Positions 36,275 through 44,391 of a DNA stretch of 64,000 nucleotides are shown here, one piece after another. A model generated the notes under the pieces. It saw only the letters and a list, made by a program, of their open reading frames with translations. It was not told the DNA's origin and made no database searches. How positions within the stretch are numbered: the first letter of the stretch is position 1; each line of letters begins with the position of its first letter. The translations under genes and the position numbers were made by a program. The DNA comes from Planococcus glaciei (lineage in GTDB: Bacteria > Bacillota > Bacilli > Bacillales_A > Planococcaceae): positions 62,001 to 126,000 of the forward strand of contig NZ_FNDC01000007.1 in the NCBI RefSeq assembly GCF_900099655.1, given 5' to 3'.

Positions 36275-37425
36275 CGGACGCCACTTCCTTTTCTGCCAGG
36301 CAGCAATTTGAGTTCGGTGCGGGTTCTCCATTGAGCTACAAAGCGCTGGATTCCTGCAAATTCATCGGCCATCAAATACGTTGTAAACGGCAGTTCGATA
36401 TGGCCATCCAAATGAGCAAGCATTGAAGGAAATGGCATGGTCGAGTGATTTTTGGACATGACCGAAAGCATCTCCAGTGCTTTCTGCCGTTGGTAAGGCC
36501 CTTCACCTGTCGCCAAATGGAGAAAAGGCATTTTTCCAGTGGAGCGGATATTGACGGCCAAAGCATACGGTATCCCTTCCCGGTAACAAGTTTCGATGTA
36601 AGAAGCCAGTTCTTCGATGCGTTCCTCCAAGTGGGGAATCGTTGCGTAATGGTCAGCCACATTCAAAGCGAACAAAACCGATTCATTGGCCACTTGCTCA
36701 AATACCTTGGTTTGATAGGATTGCAGTCGGGCACTTGCTTTCCAGTGGATTGTATTGAAACTATCCGTCGGCACGTAATCACGGGTGCCGATCGGCTGAA
36801 ACGCATCGTCGAACAAGGAATGTTTTAAATTGAACTGCCCCGGTTTTTGGCGGGACGGCGAATAATGGAAAAAGGCTTTACGGAGTTTCGGATAAACCAG
36901 CAATTCCTGCAAAATCATCGGCTTATACTCAAGCACCACAGAGCCTTCGCCAAACGGATGCGGAACATTCAGCTCCATTTTCTTCAAGCGGGCAAGCCCT
37001 CTGCGGTTTCCAGTCACTGGAATGTTCACAGCGAGCGTTTCGTTATGGCCGATGGTGAAAGGCACATCCAGTTCAACAAGATCTCCATAATTCACAATGA
37101 GCGGGCCCTGAGGCAAAACTGCATCCTGAAACCAGATTTTCAAATGGCCGCCGAGCACCGGCAGCCCCTTGTTTTCAAACACCAGCTCCCAGGCGCTTTC
37201 GCCGCCAGCCAACAGGCGCTTCCGGCTTCTCACATTGACCAGTTCCAAGCGCTTTCCGACATGGACGACATAAAGCCACTGCAAGCCTGCAACTGCTGCG
37301 ATAAACGCTGCAACCGCTGCCGCAGTAAATTGCAGAAAAGCCATCGCTAAAAAAAAGAATACCGCCAGTAAACTTAACAGCCATTTTGTACTCGTCGAAT
37401 TGGAGTCGTGGCGAATCCACACCAT
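36271..37425 (-). CDS. DUF58-domain membrane protein (YeaD-like)
   Basis: This 384-residue protein has two N-terminal helices (about 15-50). A beta-rich middle with vWA/CARDB-like character is followed by the DUF58 motif (FQPIGTRDYVPTDSFNTIHWKASAR). It belongs to the longer, membrane-bound DUF58 class, unlike the soluble paralogue at 19961-20821. It starts one base after the MoxR stop codon. Confidence 0.88.
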   Translation of the reverse strand: MVWIRHDSNSTSTKWLLSLLAVFFFLAMAFLQFTAAAVAAFIAAVAGLQWLYVVHVGKRLELVNVRSRKRLLAGGESAWELVFENKGLPVLGGHLKIWFQDAVLPQGPLIVNYGDLVELDVPFTIGHNETLAVNIPVTGNRRGLARLKKMELNVPHPFGEGSVVLEYKPMILQELLVYPKLRKAFFHYSPSRQKPGQFNLKHSLFDDAFQPIGTRDYVPTDSFNTIHWKASARLQSYQTKVFEQVANESVLFALNVADHYATIPHLEERIEELASYIETCYREGIPYALAVNIRSTGKMPFLHLATGEGPYQRQKALEMLSVMSKNHSTMPFPSMLAHLDGHIELPFTTYLMADEFAGIQRFVAQWRTRTELKLLPGRKGSGVR

Positions 37426-37426
37426 A

Positions 37427-38362
37427 TTAAAAGGCCTCTACCGGTGAAGGAATCGAATCTGCCACTTCCTTCAGCACTTCCTGTACCTCCCGCACCAACA
37501 TGCCTTCCGCGGTCAACAGAATTCGGTGAACCGCTACAGGTTCTAAAATGGTTTTCACGTCATCCGGCGTTACGAAATTACGGCCATTGATAAACGCATA
37601 GCCTTGAGCAGCATGGACCAATGCCAGGGCCGCACGGGAACTCAATCCCAGTTCAATGGACGGATGGCGGCGAGTAGCGCGCACCAGTTTCAGGATGTAT
37701 GTTTCAATATCCTCATGGACGGCTACTTTTTTCGCTTCTGCCGACCAGGCCCGCACATCTTCTATGGAAGCGACTGCCGTTATCTTCTTTTTATGCGAAA
37801 CGTTCCCACGGAAATTCCGGATGATTTTCATTTCTTCTTCATAATCCGGATAGCCGATTTCCAACCGGAATAAGAAACGGTCCAATTGGGCAGCAGGAAG
37901 CGAAAATGTCCCTTGCTGGGATTCAACCGGATTCTGCGTGGCAATCACGATGAACGGATCCGGCAGTGCCAGCGTTTCCCCATCAATGGTCGCTTGTTTT
38001 TCCTCCATCGCTTCCAGCAAACTGGATTGAGTTCGGGGAGTCGCCCGGTTTATTTCATCTGCCAGCAGCAGATTGGTCAGCACGGCTCCGGGGCGAAGTT
38101 CAAATTCCTGTGTTTTGGGATTAAAAAACCGGATTCCTGTTACATCCGAAGGCAGTACATCCGGCGTAAATTGAAGACGCTGAAATATACCATGGAAAGA
38201 CCCAGCAAATGCTTTCGCCATCCAGGTCTTGCCGGAGCCGGGAACGCTTTCAAGCAAGACATGCCCTTCCTGGATTAACGCAATCAACATAAAATCAATT
38301 TCTTTTTCCCTGCCCACCACCAATTCGTTCAAATGCTTTTTGACACCCCTTAAATTTTCCAC
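37427..38362 (-). CDS. MoxR-family AAA+ ATPase (YeaC-like)
   Basis: This 311-residue ATPase has Walker A SVPGSGKT, Walker B LADEINRATPRTQSSLLEAM and sensor-1 FIVIATQNPVE. The start is decided by the ribosome site: GGGGGGA lies 6-7 nt before a GTG at 38362, whereas the ATG at 38377 lies on top of it. It forms a three-gene unit with DUF58 and DUF4129 proteins, as yeaC-yeaD-yebA in B. subtilis, which is presumed to serve the cell envelope. Confidence 0.9.
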   Translation of the reverse strand: MENLRGVKKHLNELVVGREKEIDFMLIALIQEGHVLLESVPGSGKTWMAKAFAGSFHGIFQRLQFTPDVLPSDVTGIRFFNPKTQEFELRPGAVLTNLLLADEINRATPRTQSSLLEAMEEKQATIDGETLALPDPFIVIATQNPVESQQGTFSLPAAQLDRFLFRLEIGYPDYEEEMKIIRNFRGNVSHKKKITAVASIEDVRAWSAEAKKVAVHEDIETYILKLVRATRRHPSIELGLSSRAALALVHAAQGYAFINGRNFVTPDDVKTILEPVAVHRILLTAEGMLVREVQEVLKEVADSIPSPVEAF

Positions 38363-38401
38363 ACAGTTTCCCCCCATGTTTAAATTCTTCTGCAGTTCCC
38401 C

Positions 38402-38590
38402 TTACTTGGACGGTTCTACGGTATATGTATAAATGGTAACGCCGTGATGATAGGCCGCCCCTCTAAAATGCTTAAAATCTTCCCGGGCGATCAGGACCTT
38501 TCGGAAATCAAGAAAATCTTCTTTTTCGATAGTCAGTGAAGAAATTTCCCCTTGCTTTAATTGCTCCAATTGCTCGTTGTAGTCTGTCAT
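38402..38590 (-). CDS. Small conserved-looking protein, 62 residues, unknown
   Basis: I do not recognise it. The acidic N-terminus (MTDYNEQLEQLKQGEISSLTI) is followed by EDFLDFRKVLIARED and an aromatic, beta-rich C-terminus (YHHGVTIYTYTV). A clear ribosome site (AAGGGGAA) lies 7 nt before ATG 38590; the longer in-frame ORF to 38737 has no such site. It ends 39 nt before the MoxR start and could be the first gene of that operon. Confidence 0.72.
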   Translation of the reverse strand: MTDYNEQLEQLKQGEISSLTIEKEDFLDFRKVLIAREDFKHFRGAAYHHGVTIYTYTVEPSK

Positions 38591-38787
38591 ACAATCTTCC
38601 CCTTTTCGTTCTTTTCGCTTTCTTGCTTCTGTTATAATAAGTTTGAACAGGTAAAGATGAAAAGCAGCGCGCTTTCCACCTGAAAGCCGATTACAACTAG
38701 TATAACGTATCGACAGAAGTTGGACATCTTTGGCCAAGCCGTTCTTGTTTCATTCAGATCGGCGTTTATTTTTTAGGAGGATTTTTC

Positions 38788-39402
38788 ATGTTTAATTTTT
38801 TCAAGAACCATAAATTGATTGTGTTCATTCCGTTGGCATTTGCTTTGTACAGTCTGGCGTTTCAAGACGCCAAGATTTTCTGGTATATGTACACATTTGC
38901 ATTGCTTGTGCTGATGTCGTTCTCGGTCATTTTCACTAAGGTTTTCGACGAGATGCCGACTTGGAAATCGTTGATTTATGGCCTTGGCTATGGGACAGCC
39001 ATTTATGCAATTATTGCCGGCGGCTTTCAATTTTTCAAACTGCTTTCGTTCAATATAGAAGGATCGGTGTCTTCCTTTATTTCCACTTTCGCCCCCAGCT
39101 CTATTTGGCATTATCTGCTTTTGATGTTTATCATCGTGCCTGGCGAAGAGATTTTCTGGAGAGGTTTTGTTCAACAGAAACTGAAATCCTATGTTTCTAC
39201 AAGAGATTCGGTACTGATTGCCGCTTTGTTGTTCGGGCTCGCGCTCGGCTTTGGCGGTTTTGTGCCAGGGGTTTTCGCTGGAATTGCCACTGGCATCGTC
39301 CTCGGCTTCTTGTATGAATGGAAACGGAGCATGCCACTTTTAATCGTTGCCCATTTGGTGATGATCGTTTTGCTGTTTTTGGTGCTGCCGCTGCCAGCGT
39401 AA
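38788..39402 (+). CDS. CPBP-family intramembrane metalloprotease
   Basis: This 204-residue protein has six or more predicted helices. The CPBP/Abi motif 1 EEIFWRGFVQ (EExxxR) is at about residues 117-126, and the later helices contain the HLVM histidine. The family includes CAAX-type prenyl endopeptidases and bacteriocin-immunity proteins; the role here is unknown. TAGGAGG precedes ATG 38788. Confidence 0.87.
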   Translation: MFNFFKNHKLIVFIPLAFALYSLAFQDAKIFWYMYTFALLVLMSFSVIFTKVFDEMPTWKSLIYGLGYGTAIYAIIAGGFQFFKLLSFNIEGSVSSFISTFAPSSIWHYLLLMFIIVPGEEIFWRGFVQQKLKSYVSTRDSVLIAALLFGLALGFGGFVPGVFAGIATGIVLGFLYEWKRSMPLLIVAHLVMIVLLFLVLPLPA

Positions 39403-39455
39403 TCTGAAACATTTTTGCTTCTGATCCGTCAACTAGAGGAAAAGGAGGAATAATT

Positions 39456-40133
39456 ATGAAAAAAAGTTTGGTGTCTGCCGCGCTTTTGCTGACTATGGGC
39501 GCTGTTTTAGCGGCTTGTGGGACTTCAGAGTCCACTGAAAATGCAAGTTCAACTCCACCTGAGACCTCAACTGAAGAAACGGCCGGCAAGGACGTTGCAG
39601 ATAAAGAAACGGACAGCAACAAGAACGTAGCTGAAGAAACTACGGACGAGGAAAATGCGGTTGAAGAAGCTCCGCCTGAAGAGGCAGTTGGCGAAGAAGC
39701 TAGTTCTGCAGCAGAAGGCACGCTGGCCGAAAGCGATGAACAGCCCTATGAACTGCACGTGCTGCCTGGTTATGTGTTAACTTCTGAAGAGCCCGGAAAA
39801 GATTCCTTATACAAAGAAAGTGATCCTTCTGCCTTTATGCGGATTGAAACATTTGCTCCTGGGGAAATTGATTTTTCGCAAGCTGAAACACAAGTTAAAG
39901 AAACCTTGAAAGCTGTGAATGCAGAAGCCGAAATTGCCGAAGGCCAGGCATTAGCAGGTGCGGGCATAGTCAAATCCTCGCGGTTTGAAGTGCCAAGCGC
40001 AGAAGGCAAAGTGACCGGAGTGGTGATTGAACAAGAAAACCAGCTGGTCCGCTTAACGATTTTCGATAGCGAAGCAGCCAATGCCACAGCAGATTTAATC
40101 GCTATGGGACAAACCATCAAAAGAACAGAATAA
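39456..40133 (+). CDS. Lipoprotein of unknown function with acidic linker
   Basis: This 225-residue lipoprotein has a signal peptide and lipobox LAAC (Cys21). A Glu/Thr/Ser/Ala-rich, presumably disordered linker occupies about 22-92. A folded C-terminal domain (about 93-225; YELHVLPGYVLTSEEPGKDSL) follows, without a recognisable family motif. It is 53 nt downstream of the CPBP gene with its own AAAGGAGGA site and may be co-transcribed. Confidence 0.82.
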   Translation: MKKSLVSAALLLTMGAVLAACGTSESTENASSTPPETSTEETAGKDVADKETDSNKNVAEETTDEENAVEEAPPEEAVGEEASSAAEGTLAESDEQPYELHVLPGYVLTSEEPGKDSLYKESDPSAFMRIETFAPGEIDFSQAETQVKETLKAVNAEAEIAEGQALAGAGIVKSSRFEVPSAEGKVTGVVIEQENQLVRLTIFDSEAANATADLIAMGQTIKRTE

Positions 40134-40140
40134 CGAAACA

Positions 40141-40171
40141 AAAAAAGCCGCCTTTTCAGGTGGCTTTTTTT
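40141..40171. terminator. Bidirectional terminator
   Basis: AAAAAAGCCGCC / GGTGGCTTTTTTT serves the lipoprotein gene on the plus strand and, being A-rich on the left, the MarR gene on the minus strand. Confidence 0.88.
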
Positions 40172-40176
40172 GCTAT

Positions 40177-40620
40177 TTAATAAGATAAATCCTTGATCGA
40201 TAAGCCCAGCTTTTTCATCAGTTCGATCGCCTCATCTTTTTCTTCACTTGATAAAGCATTGGTCAATTCATGAAGGTTTTTCTCGTGTTCCGGAAAAATC
40301 TGTCCCATGAATTTTTTTCCTTCTTCAGATATTTCCGCATAGGTTACCCGGCGATCGGTCGGGCAGTTTACACGGGTAATATATCCGCGCTTCTCCAATT
40401 TATCAATAACATAAGTGATTGATCCGCTCGCCAGAAGGATTTTTCCGCCGATTTTCTGAAGAGGCTGCTTTCCTTTATGGTACAGGAGTTCCATCACAGC
40501 AAATTCAGTCGGATTTACCCCGTGCGCCTGAAAAAAATGATTGGTTTGTTCTGTTATGGCTTTATGGGCACGCGATAAAACGATAAACAGCTTTAACGAT
40601 TGTTTGATTTCTTCGTTCAT
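40177..40620 (-). CDS. MarR-family transcriptional regulator
   Basis: This 147-residue winged-helix dimer of the MarR family has recognition region LLASGSITYVIDKLEKRGYI and wing PTDRRVTYAEISEEGK. The C-terminal dimerisation helix is complete. It resembles the YkvE/OhrR-SarZ group in length, but no redox cysteine typical of OhrR (near residue 15) is present. ATG 40620 was chosen because AAAGAG lies 9 nt upstream; the GTG at 40629 overlaps that site. A Per-box-like sequence covers its probable promoter. Confidence 0.88.
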   Translation of the reverse strand: MNEEIKQSLKLFIVLSRAHKAITEQTNHFFQAHGVNPTEFAVMELLYHKGKQPLQKIGGKILLASGSITYVIDKLEKRGYITRVNCPTDRRVTYAEISEEGKKFMGQIFPEHEKNLHELTNALSSEEKDEAIELMKKLGLSIKDLSY

Positions 40621-40651
40621 ATGATCCACTCTTTCCCAATTTAAAAATCTC

Positions 40652-40666
40652 TTATAATAATTATAG
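40652..40666. promoter_or_regulatory. Near-perfect PerR (Per box) operator
   Basis: TTATAATAATTATAG matches the B. subtilis Per box consensus TTATAATNATTATAA in 14 of 15 positions. On the minus strand it contains TATAAT, a plausible -10 of the MarR gene starting at 40620. A PerR operator would make this MarR regulator peroxide- or iron/manganese-responsive. Confidence 0.55.
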
Positions 40667-40711
40667 TCTTTTTATAAGAAAAAGGCACGGGTAATAAGCC
40701 ATCTCCTATAA

Positions 40712-42061
40712 TTATCCAATAATAACGCGTTCTTTCGGATAATGGAATTTGGTTTTATCGCTTTTTCCGCCAATTGTGAACAAGAACGAAATCAAGCCAA
40801 CGCGCCCGATGAACATCAGGGCCATAATGACAACTTTCCCGAACGCCGACAAGTCGTCCGTAATGCCAAGCGACATCCCACACGTTCCAAACGCAGAAGT
40901 GATTTCAAAGACGATTTGCACAGGTGTTGCATGCGGTTCCGAGATGATCAATGCCATGGTCGCAAAAAGGACCATAAAGCAAGCCAAAATAATTACGGCA
41001 TAGGAACGAAAAACATCGATCAGTTCAATTTCACGTTTAAAAATTTGAATCGTGTTTTTGCCTCTGGCAAAATTGATCAAAAACAGCAAAGCGATAGCAA
41101 ACGTGGTTGTCCGGATTCCGCCGCCAACCGAGCTTGGCGAAGCACCGATGAACATCAATGCGCTCATAAACACATTGGTGGCTTCGCTGAATTGCGTAAT
41201 GTCCATGGTGGTAAGCCCCCCGGAACGGGAAGAAACCGAATGGAACATCGCCGCAAATAAGGTTTCATGCCAGTTGTACCCTTTGAAGGCATTCAGCGAT
41301 TCAAAGGCCAGCAATACCAGTGTTCCGACGACCAGCAAAATGCCAAATGTGCTGGTCGTAATTTTGGTAAACAAGGAAAAGCGGAAATTCTTATTTTTGT
41401 TCGATAAAAACTCTTTTATTTCGATCAATACGGGAAAGCCAATGGCGCCTAAAATGATCAAGATCATATTGATGATCTGTACGAAATAATCGTTAAAAAA
41501 AGGAGACAGCGATTGTCCGGTAATATCGAAGCCGCCGTTGGTCGTTGCACTTACAGATGCAAATATGCCCTGCAGCAGCGCTTCATTGAAGGTGTCAAAG
41601 TACTGCGTGAAATACAAGGTGAAAATGACAGCTCCCACTAATTCAATCAATAAAAGAATTTTGATGATTTCCCGAATCAGTTTAACAACTCCCGACATAT
41701 TGAATTGGTTGTGGTCAACCATGATCAACTGCCGTTCCCGCAGGCCAATCCGTTTCCCAATCAACAGCCAAAAGAAAGTTCCCAATGACATAATGCCAAT
41801 TCCACCAAGCTGCAGGATAAACATAATCATAATGATGCCGAAAACCGAATAAGTTTCGGAAATATTGACAACTGTCAGCCCTGTTACGCTAACCGCACTG
41901 ACGGCTGTAAACAAGCTATCCAACCAAGGCATATCGATTCCAGGGTTATGGACACCTGGCAATCGGAGCAACAGAAAGGAAGACGCAATCGCAACGAAAT
42001 AATAAGATACGATGGCTTGGGCAGGCGTCAGATTCCGTAGTTTTTGAAATGAACTGTTCAT
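40712..42061 (-). CDS. ktrD: K+ channel subunit KtrD/KtrB (TrkH family)
   Basis: This 449-residue transporter carries K+ (with Na+) across the membrane together with the KtrC ring. Four M1-P-M2 repeats are visible with filter glycines in SVTGLT, TTNGGFD, RSGGLTT and FGTCGMS. The length agrees with B. subtilis KtrD. An AGGAA site precedes ATG 42061. KtrC is encoded about 32 kb away. Confidence 0.93.
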   Translation of the reverse strand: MNSSFQKLRNLTPAQAIVSYYFVAIASSFLLLRLPGVHNPGIDMPWLDSLFTAVSAVSVTGLTVVNISETYSVFGIIMIMFILQLGGIGIMSLGTFFWLLIGKRIGLRERQLIMVDHNQFNMSGVVKLIREIIKILLLIELVGAVIFTLYFTQYFDTFNEALLQGIFASVSATTNGGFDITGQSLSPFFNDYFVQIINMILIILGAIGFPVLIEIKEFLSNKNKNFRFSLFTKITTSTFGILLVVGTLVLLAFESLNAFKGYNWHETLFAAMFHSVSSRSGGLTTMDITQFSEATNVFMSALMFIGASPSSVGGGIRTTTFAIALLFLINFARGKNTIQIFKREIELIDVFRSYAVIILACFMVLFATMALIISEPHATPVQIVFEITSAFGTCGMSLGITDDLSAFGKVVIMALMFIGRVGLISFLFTIGGKSDKTKFHYPKERVIIG

Positions 42062-42159
42062 AGTGTTTAATTCCTTTCTGCCTTCGTTCTCTACCTATTC
42101 TAAGAAAAGAAAGGCTAAAAGGAAAGGGGCAATTAAAAATGTCATTTTTTTAGGATCCA

Positions 42160-42194
42160 AAAGAGAAAAAGAGCAGAATAACAGCTTCTACTCT
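42160..42194 (-). terminator. Terminator of sigI-rsgI with stop codon in the stem
   Basis: On the minus strand AGAGTAGAA pairs with TTCTGCTCT (one G-U) around a 7-nt loop and is followed by TTTTCTCTTTT. The rsgI stop TAG is part of the 5' arm. Confidence 0.8.
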
Positions 42195-43435
42195 TGTTCC
42201 TTGCTATTCTTTTTTTTCGGTTCAGATTTTTTCTTGTCAGCTGCTTTTCCGGTTTTGGGATTCTCTTTTTTAGAAGTATCCGGATTCCCTTTTTTCTGTT
42301 GAGGCTTTTTGTCTTTTTTTGTTTGACCGGACTGGTTCTGTTGTTTCTTCTCCTGCCCTTTTGGAGCGGCTTTCTTTTCCTGTTTAGGCGGAGCTGCCTT
42401 TTTCTCTAGCCCAGGCGGCGTCTTCTTGGTTTTTGGCTCCGTTGGGGTTGCTTTTCTCTCTTGTCCCGTCGGTTTTTCTTTCGGTTCCTGCGGCGCCTGT
42501 TTCTTTTCCTGCCCAGGAGGCATAGTTTTTTTCTCTGGAACTGCAGGATTTTCATTCTTTTTCGGTTCCGCCTGCATTGTTTTTTTCTTTTGGCCTGGCG
42601 GAGTTTCTTTCTTTTGCGGCTCTTGAGGAGCTGCTTTCTTCGGCAGTTCTATAGGAGTTTCACCGGTTTTCCAAGCAGGTGCGCTTTCTTTTTTGCGCTC
42701 TTTTGGCGAAACACCCTTTCCATCTTCTATTCCCGACCCTTTTTTCTCTTTTGAATTTTTATGCGGCTGCTTTCCTTCTTCTTCGGCCGGCGCCTGTTGT
42801 GTTGGAGGGACAGGGATGTATTTGTCGATTTTTTGGCCCACCGGCACACTTTCTTTGACCGACTCTCTCCACTGTTTAAGCGTCGCTTTTTTCAAATGAA
42901 CGTCAATATTTCTTGTTACCGCACTTGCTGCAGCCGCCGTGACCACTTTTTCTACAGGTTTCTTTGCTTTTTCGCCGTCATCCACCGTAGTGATGGTCAC
43001 TTCTTCCGTGGAATCAGTGATTGACAAGGCAATCACTTTTCCAAGCACTTCATCCAACGAATGGTTTTTCCATTCGCCAAGCCTGCCTATAAGAATGTCG
43101 CCATCGTCATTCAAATCGCGGATTGAAATGACGCGGTAGTCCTCATCGAGCCCCAATTCCACTCCTGGGTTGATTTCCACTTGTACATAAGCAAAAGCTT
43201 CATCCGATGGCAGAAGCACGGATAAAAACAAAAGCAAAACAGCAAATGCCGCAATTGCCGAAACCCAAATCGGCTGCCAGTTGATTTTCGCTTTTCGGCT
43301 TTCTTCATAAAAATAGCCTTCCTCGCCGACCATTGTTTGTTGAACGGCCCGTCCAGCTAAAAATTGGCCGTCTCCCGTTAAGTATACAGAGCGGTCGCCT
43401 TTTGATTCAACACATATTCCTTTTTGCATTTTCAT
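42188..43435 (-). CDS. rsgI: Anti-sigma-I factor RsgI with long Lys/Pro-rich tail
   Basis: This membrane-spanning anti-sigma factor of SigI has a short cytoplasmic RsgI_N domain (residues 1-50), one helix (about 55-75) and a conserved extracytoplasmic domain (about 79-190). That domain holds EINPGVELG; RsgI proteins are cleaved at the Asn-Pro peptide bond in this motif (here near 89-90). The rest (about 200-415) is a highly charged, Lys/Pro/Gln-rich tail with repeats of PPGQ and KK-APP type, possibly wall-binding. ATG 43435 overlaps the sigI stop; a TTG at 43438 fits the AGGAG spacing (8 nt) slightly better. Confidence 0.9.
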   Translation of the reverse strand: MKMQKGICVESKGDRSVYLTGDGQFLAGRAVQQTMVGEEGYFYEESRKAKINWQPIWVSAIAAFAVLLLFLSVLLPSDEAFAYVQVEINPGVELGLDEDYRVISIRDLNDDGDILIGRLGEWKNHSLDEVLGKVIALSITDSTEEVTITTVDDGEKAKKPVEKVVTAAAASAVTRNIDVHLKKATLKQWRESVKESVPVGQKIDKYIPVPPTQQAPAEEEGKQPHKNSKEKKGSGIEDGKGVSPKERKKESAPAWKTGETPIELPKKAAPQEPQKKETPPGQKKKTMQAEPKKNENPAVPEKKTMPPGQEKKQAPQEPKEKPTGQERKATPTEPKTKKTPPGLEKKAAPPKQEKKAAPKGQEKKQQNQSGQTKKDKKPQQKKGNPDTSKKENPKTGKAADKKKSEPKKKNSKEQE

Positions 43436-44187
43436 CAATGCAACCGCTCCTTTAGGTAATCTTTTAAATAATGTAAATCGCTTTGGAGCAAAAGAGCCAT
43501 CGCGATTATGTATTTTCGGTTTCGTTCGATGGTTTTTCGTGAAACCCGAACCATTTTTTCGATTTCTTTGATGGGCAGCTTTCTTTTGTTCATCAAAAAT
43601 TCCCTGTACTCTTCTGTTTCAGCCACCATCTGTGCAATTTGCACAGCGGTTTGCCGGGCATCTTCATGCATAGGCGCAATTTTAGCCAGCATTTGAAAAT
43701 TCAAATCAAATTCTTTTAATATCGCCTCATACAAAACGATTTCTTCCCTGCGGATTTCGGCTTGCTTTTCCAAGTTGAAATTCTTGATGGAAGCCGTTTC
43801 TTCGATCCACTTAGAAGATTCGGCGTCCTCATTGGATGAGGCGCTGAAGTCGTGGACAAATTCCGTACGCTGGCTTTCTTTTCGGATAAAATCAATGACC
43901 CGCCGCCGGATAATCAAATGGGCGAACGTCAAAAACGAGGCGTTTTTCTCTTTTTCATAGCCTTGTACCGCTTCGTGAAAAGCGGACAGGGCTATGCTGT
44001 ATTCATCATCATGATCGTCGATAAATCGTTTGCATACTTGGGCAGCAGTTTTTTTCATAAACGGAGAATAGGACTGAAGCAAATGGTGAAGCGCGGTGTC
44101 ATCGCCATTTTGTGCCATTAAAGCCAATTCTTCTGCCGGTACATTTTCACTGCGTCCAAACATTCCAGCCAAAACAGCCATTAACAT
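43435..44187 (-). CDS. sigI: RNA polymerase sigma factor SigI
   Basis: This 250-residue sigma-I factor controls heat- and cell-wall-related genes in Bacillus. Region 2 contains FIDDHDDEYSIALSAFHEAV and AHLIIRRRVIDFIRKES. The C-terminal helix-turn-helix reads LPIKEIEKMVRVSRKTIERNRKYI, almost as in B. subtilis SigI. GAGG lies 7 nt before ATG 44187. It is coupled with rsgI by overlapping stop and start codons. Confidence 0.95.
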   Translation of the reverse strand: MLMAVLAGMFGRSENVPAEELALMAQNGDDTALHHLLQSYSPFMKKTAAQVCKRFIDDHDDEYSIALSAFHEAVQGYEKEKNASFLTFAHLIIRRRVIDFIRKESQRTEFVHDFSASSNEDAESSKWIEETASIKNFNLEKQAEIRREEIVLYEAILKEFDLNFQMLAKIAPMHEDARQTAVQIAQMVAETEEYREFLMNKRKLPIKEIEKMVRVSRKTIERNRKYIIAMALLLQSDLHYLKDYLKERLH

Positions 44188-44360
44188 ACGCTCACCTCTT
44201 TTCTGCAGACACTACCTTTGATTGTAACGGCAGTAATTGGAAAAGAAAAGGGCGTTTCGTTGGTACTTTATATGTATTCGTTTTCCGGTTCATATTTCTG
44301 TCGGTCCTGTAAATTAAATTTATGAAGCCATGAATCCCCTTAGTTTTATAATTGCCCATA

Positions 44361-44390
44361 AAAAAAAGCCTCCAACCGGAGGCTTTTTTT
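44361..44390 (-). terminator. Terminator of the TerC/YkoY gene
   Basis: AAAAAAAGCCTCC / GGAGGCTTTTTTT with a 4-nt loop directly follows the stop codon and separates the exporter from sigI. Confidence 0.9.
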
Positions 44391-44391
44391 G

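Noticed and set aside
44188-44360. A SigI-dependent autoregulatory promoter upstream of sigI
   Set aside because: I looked for the expected -35/-10 pair and found only isolated CGAA-like matches with wrong spacing, so it is not reported.
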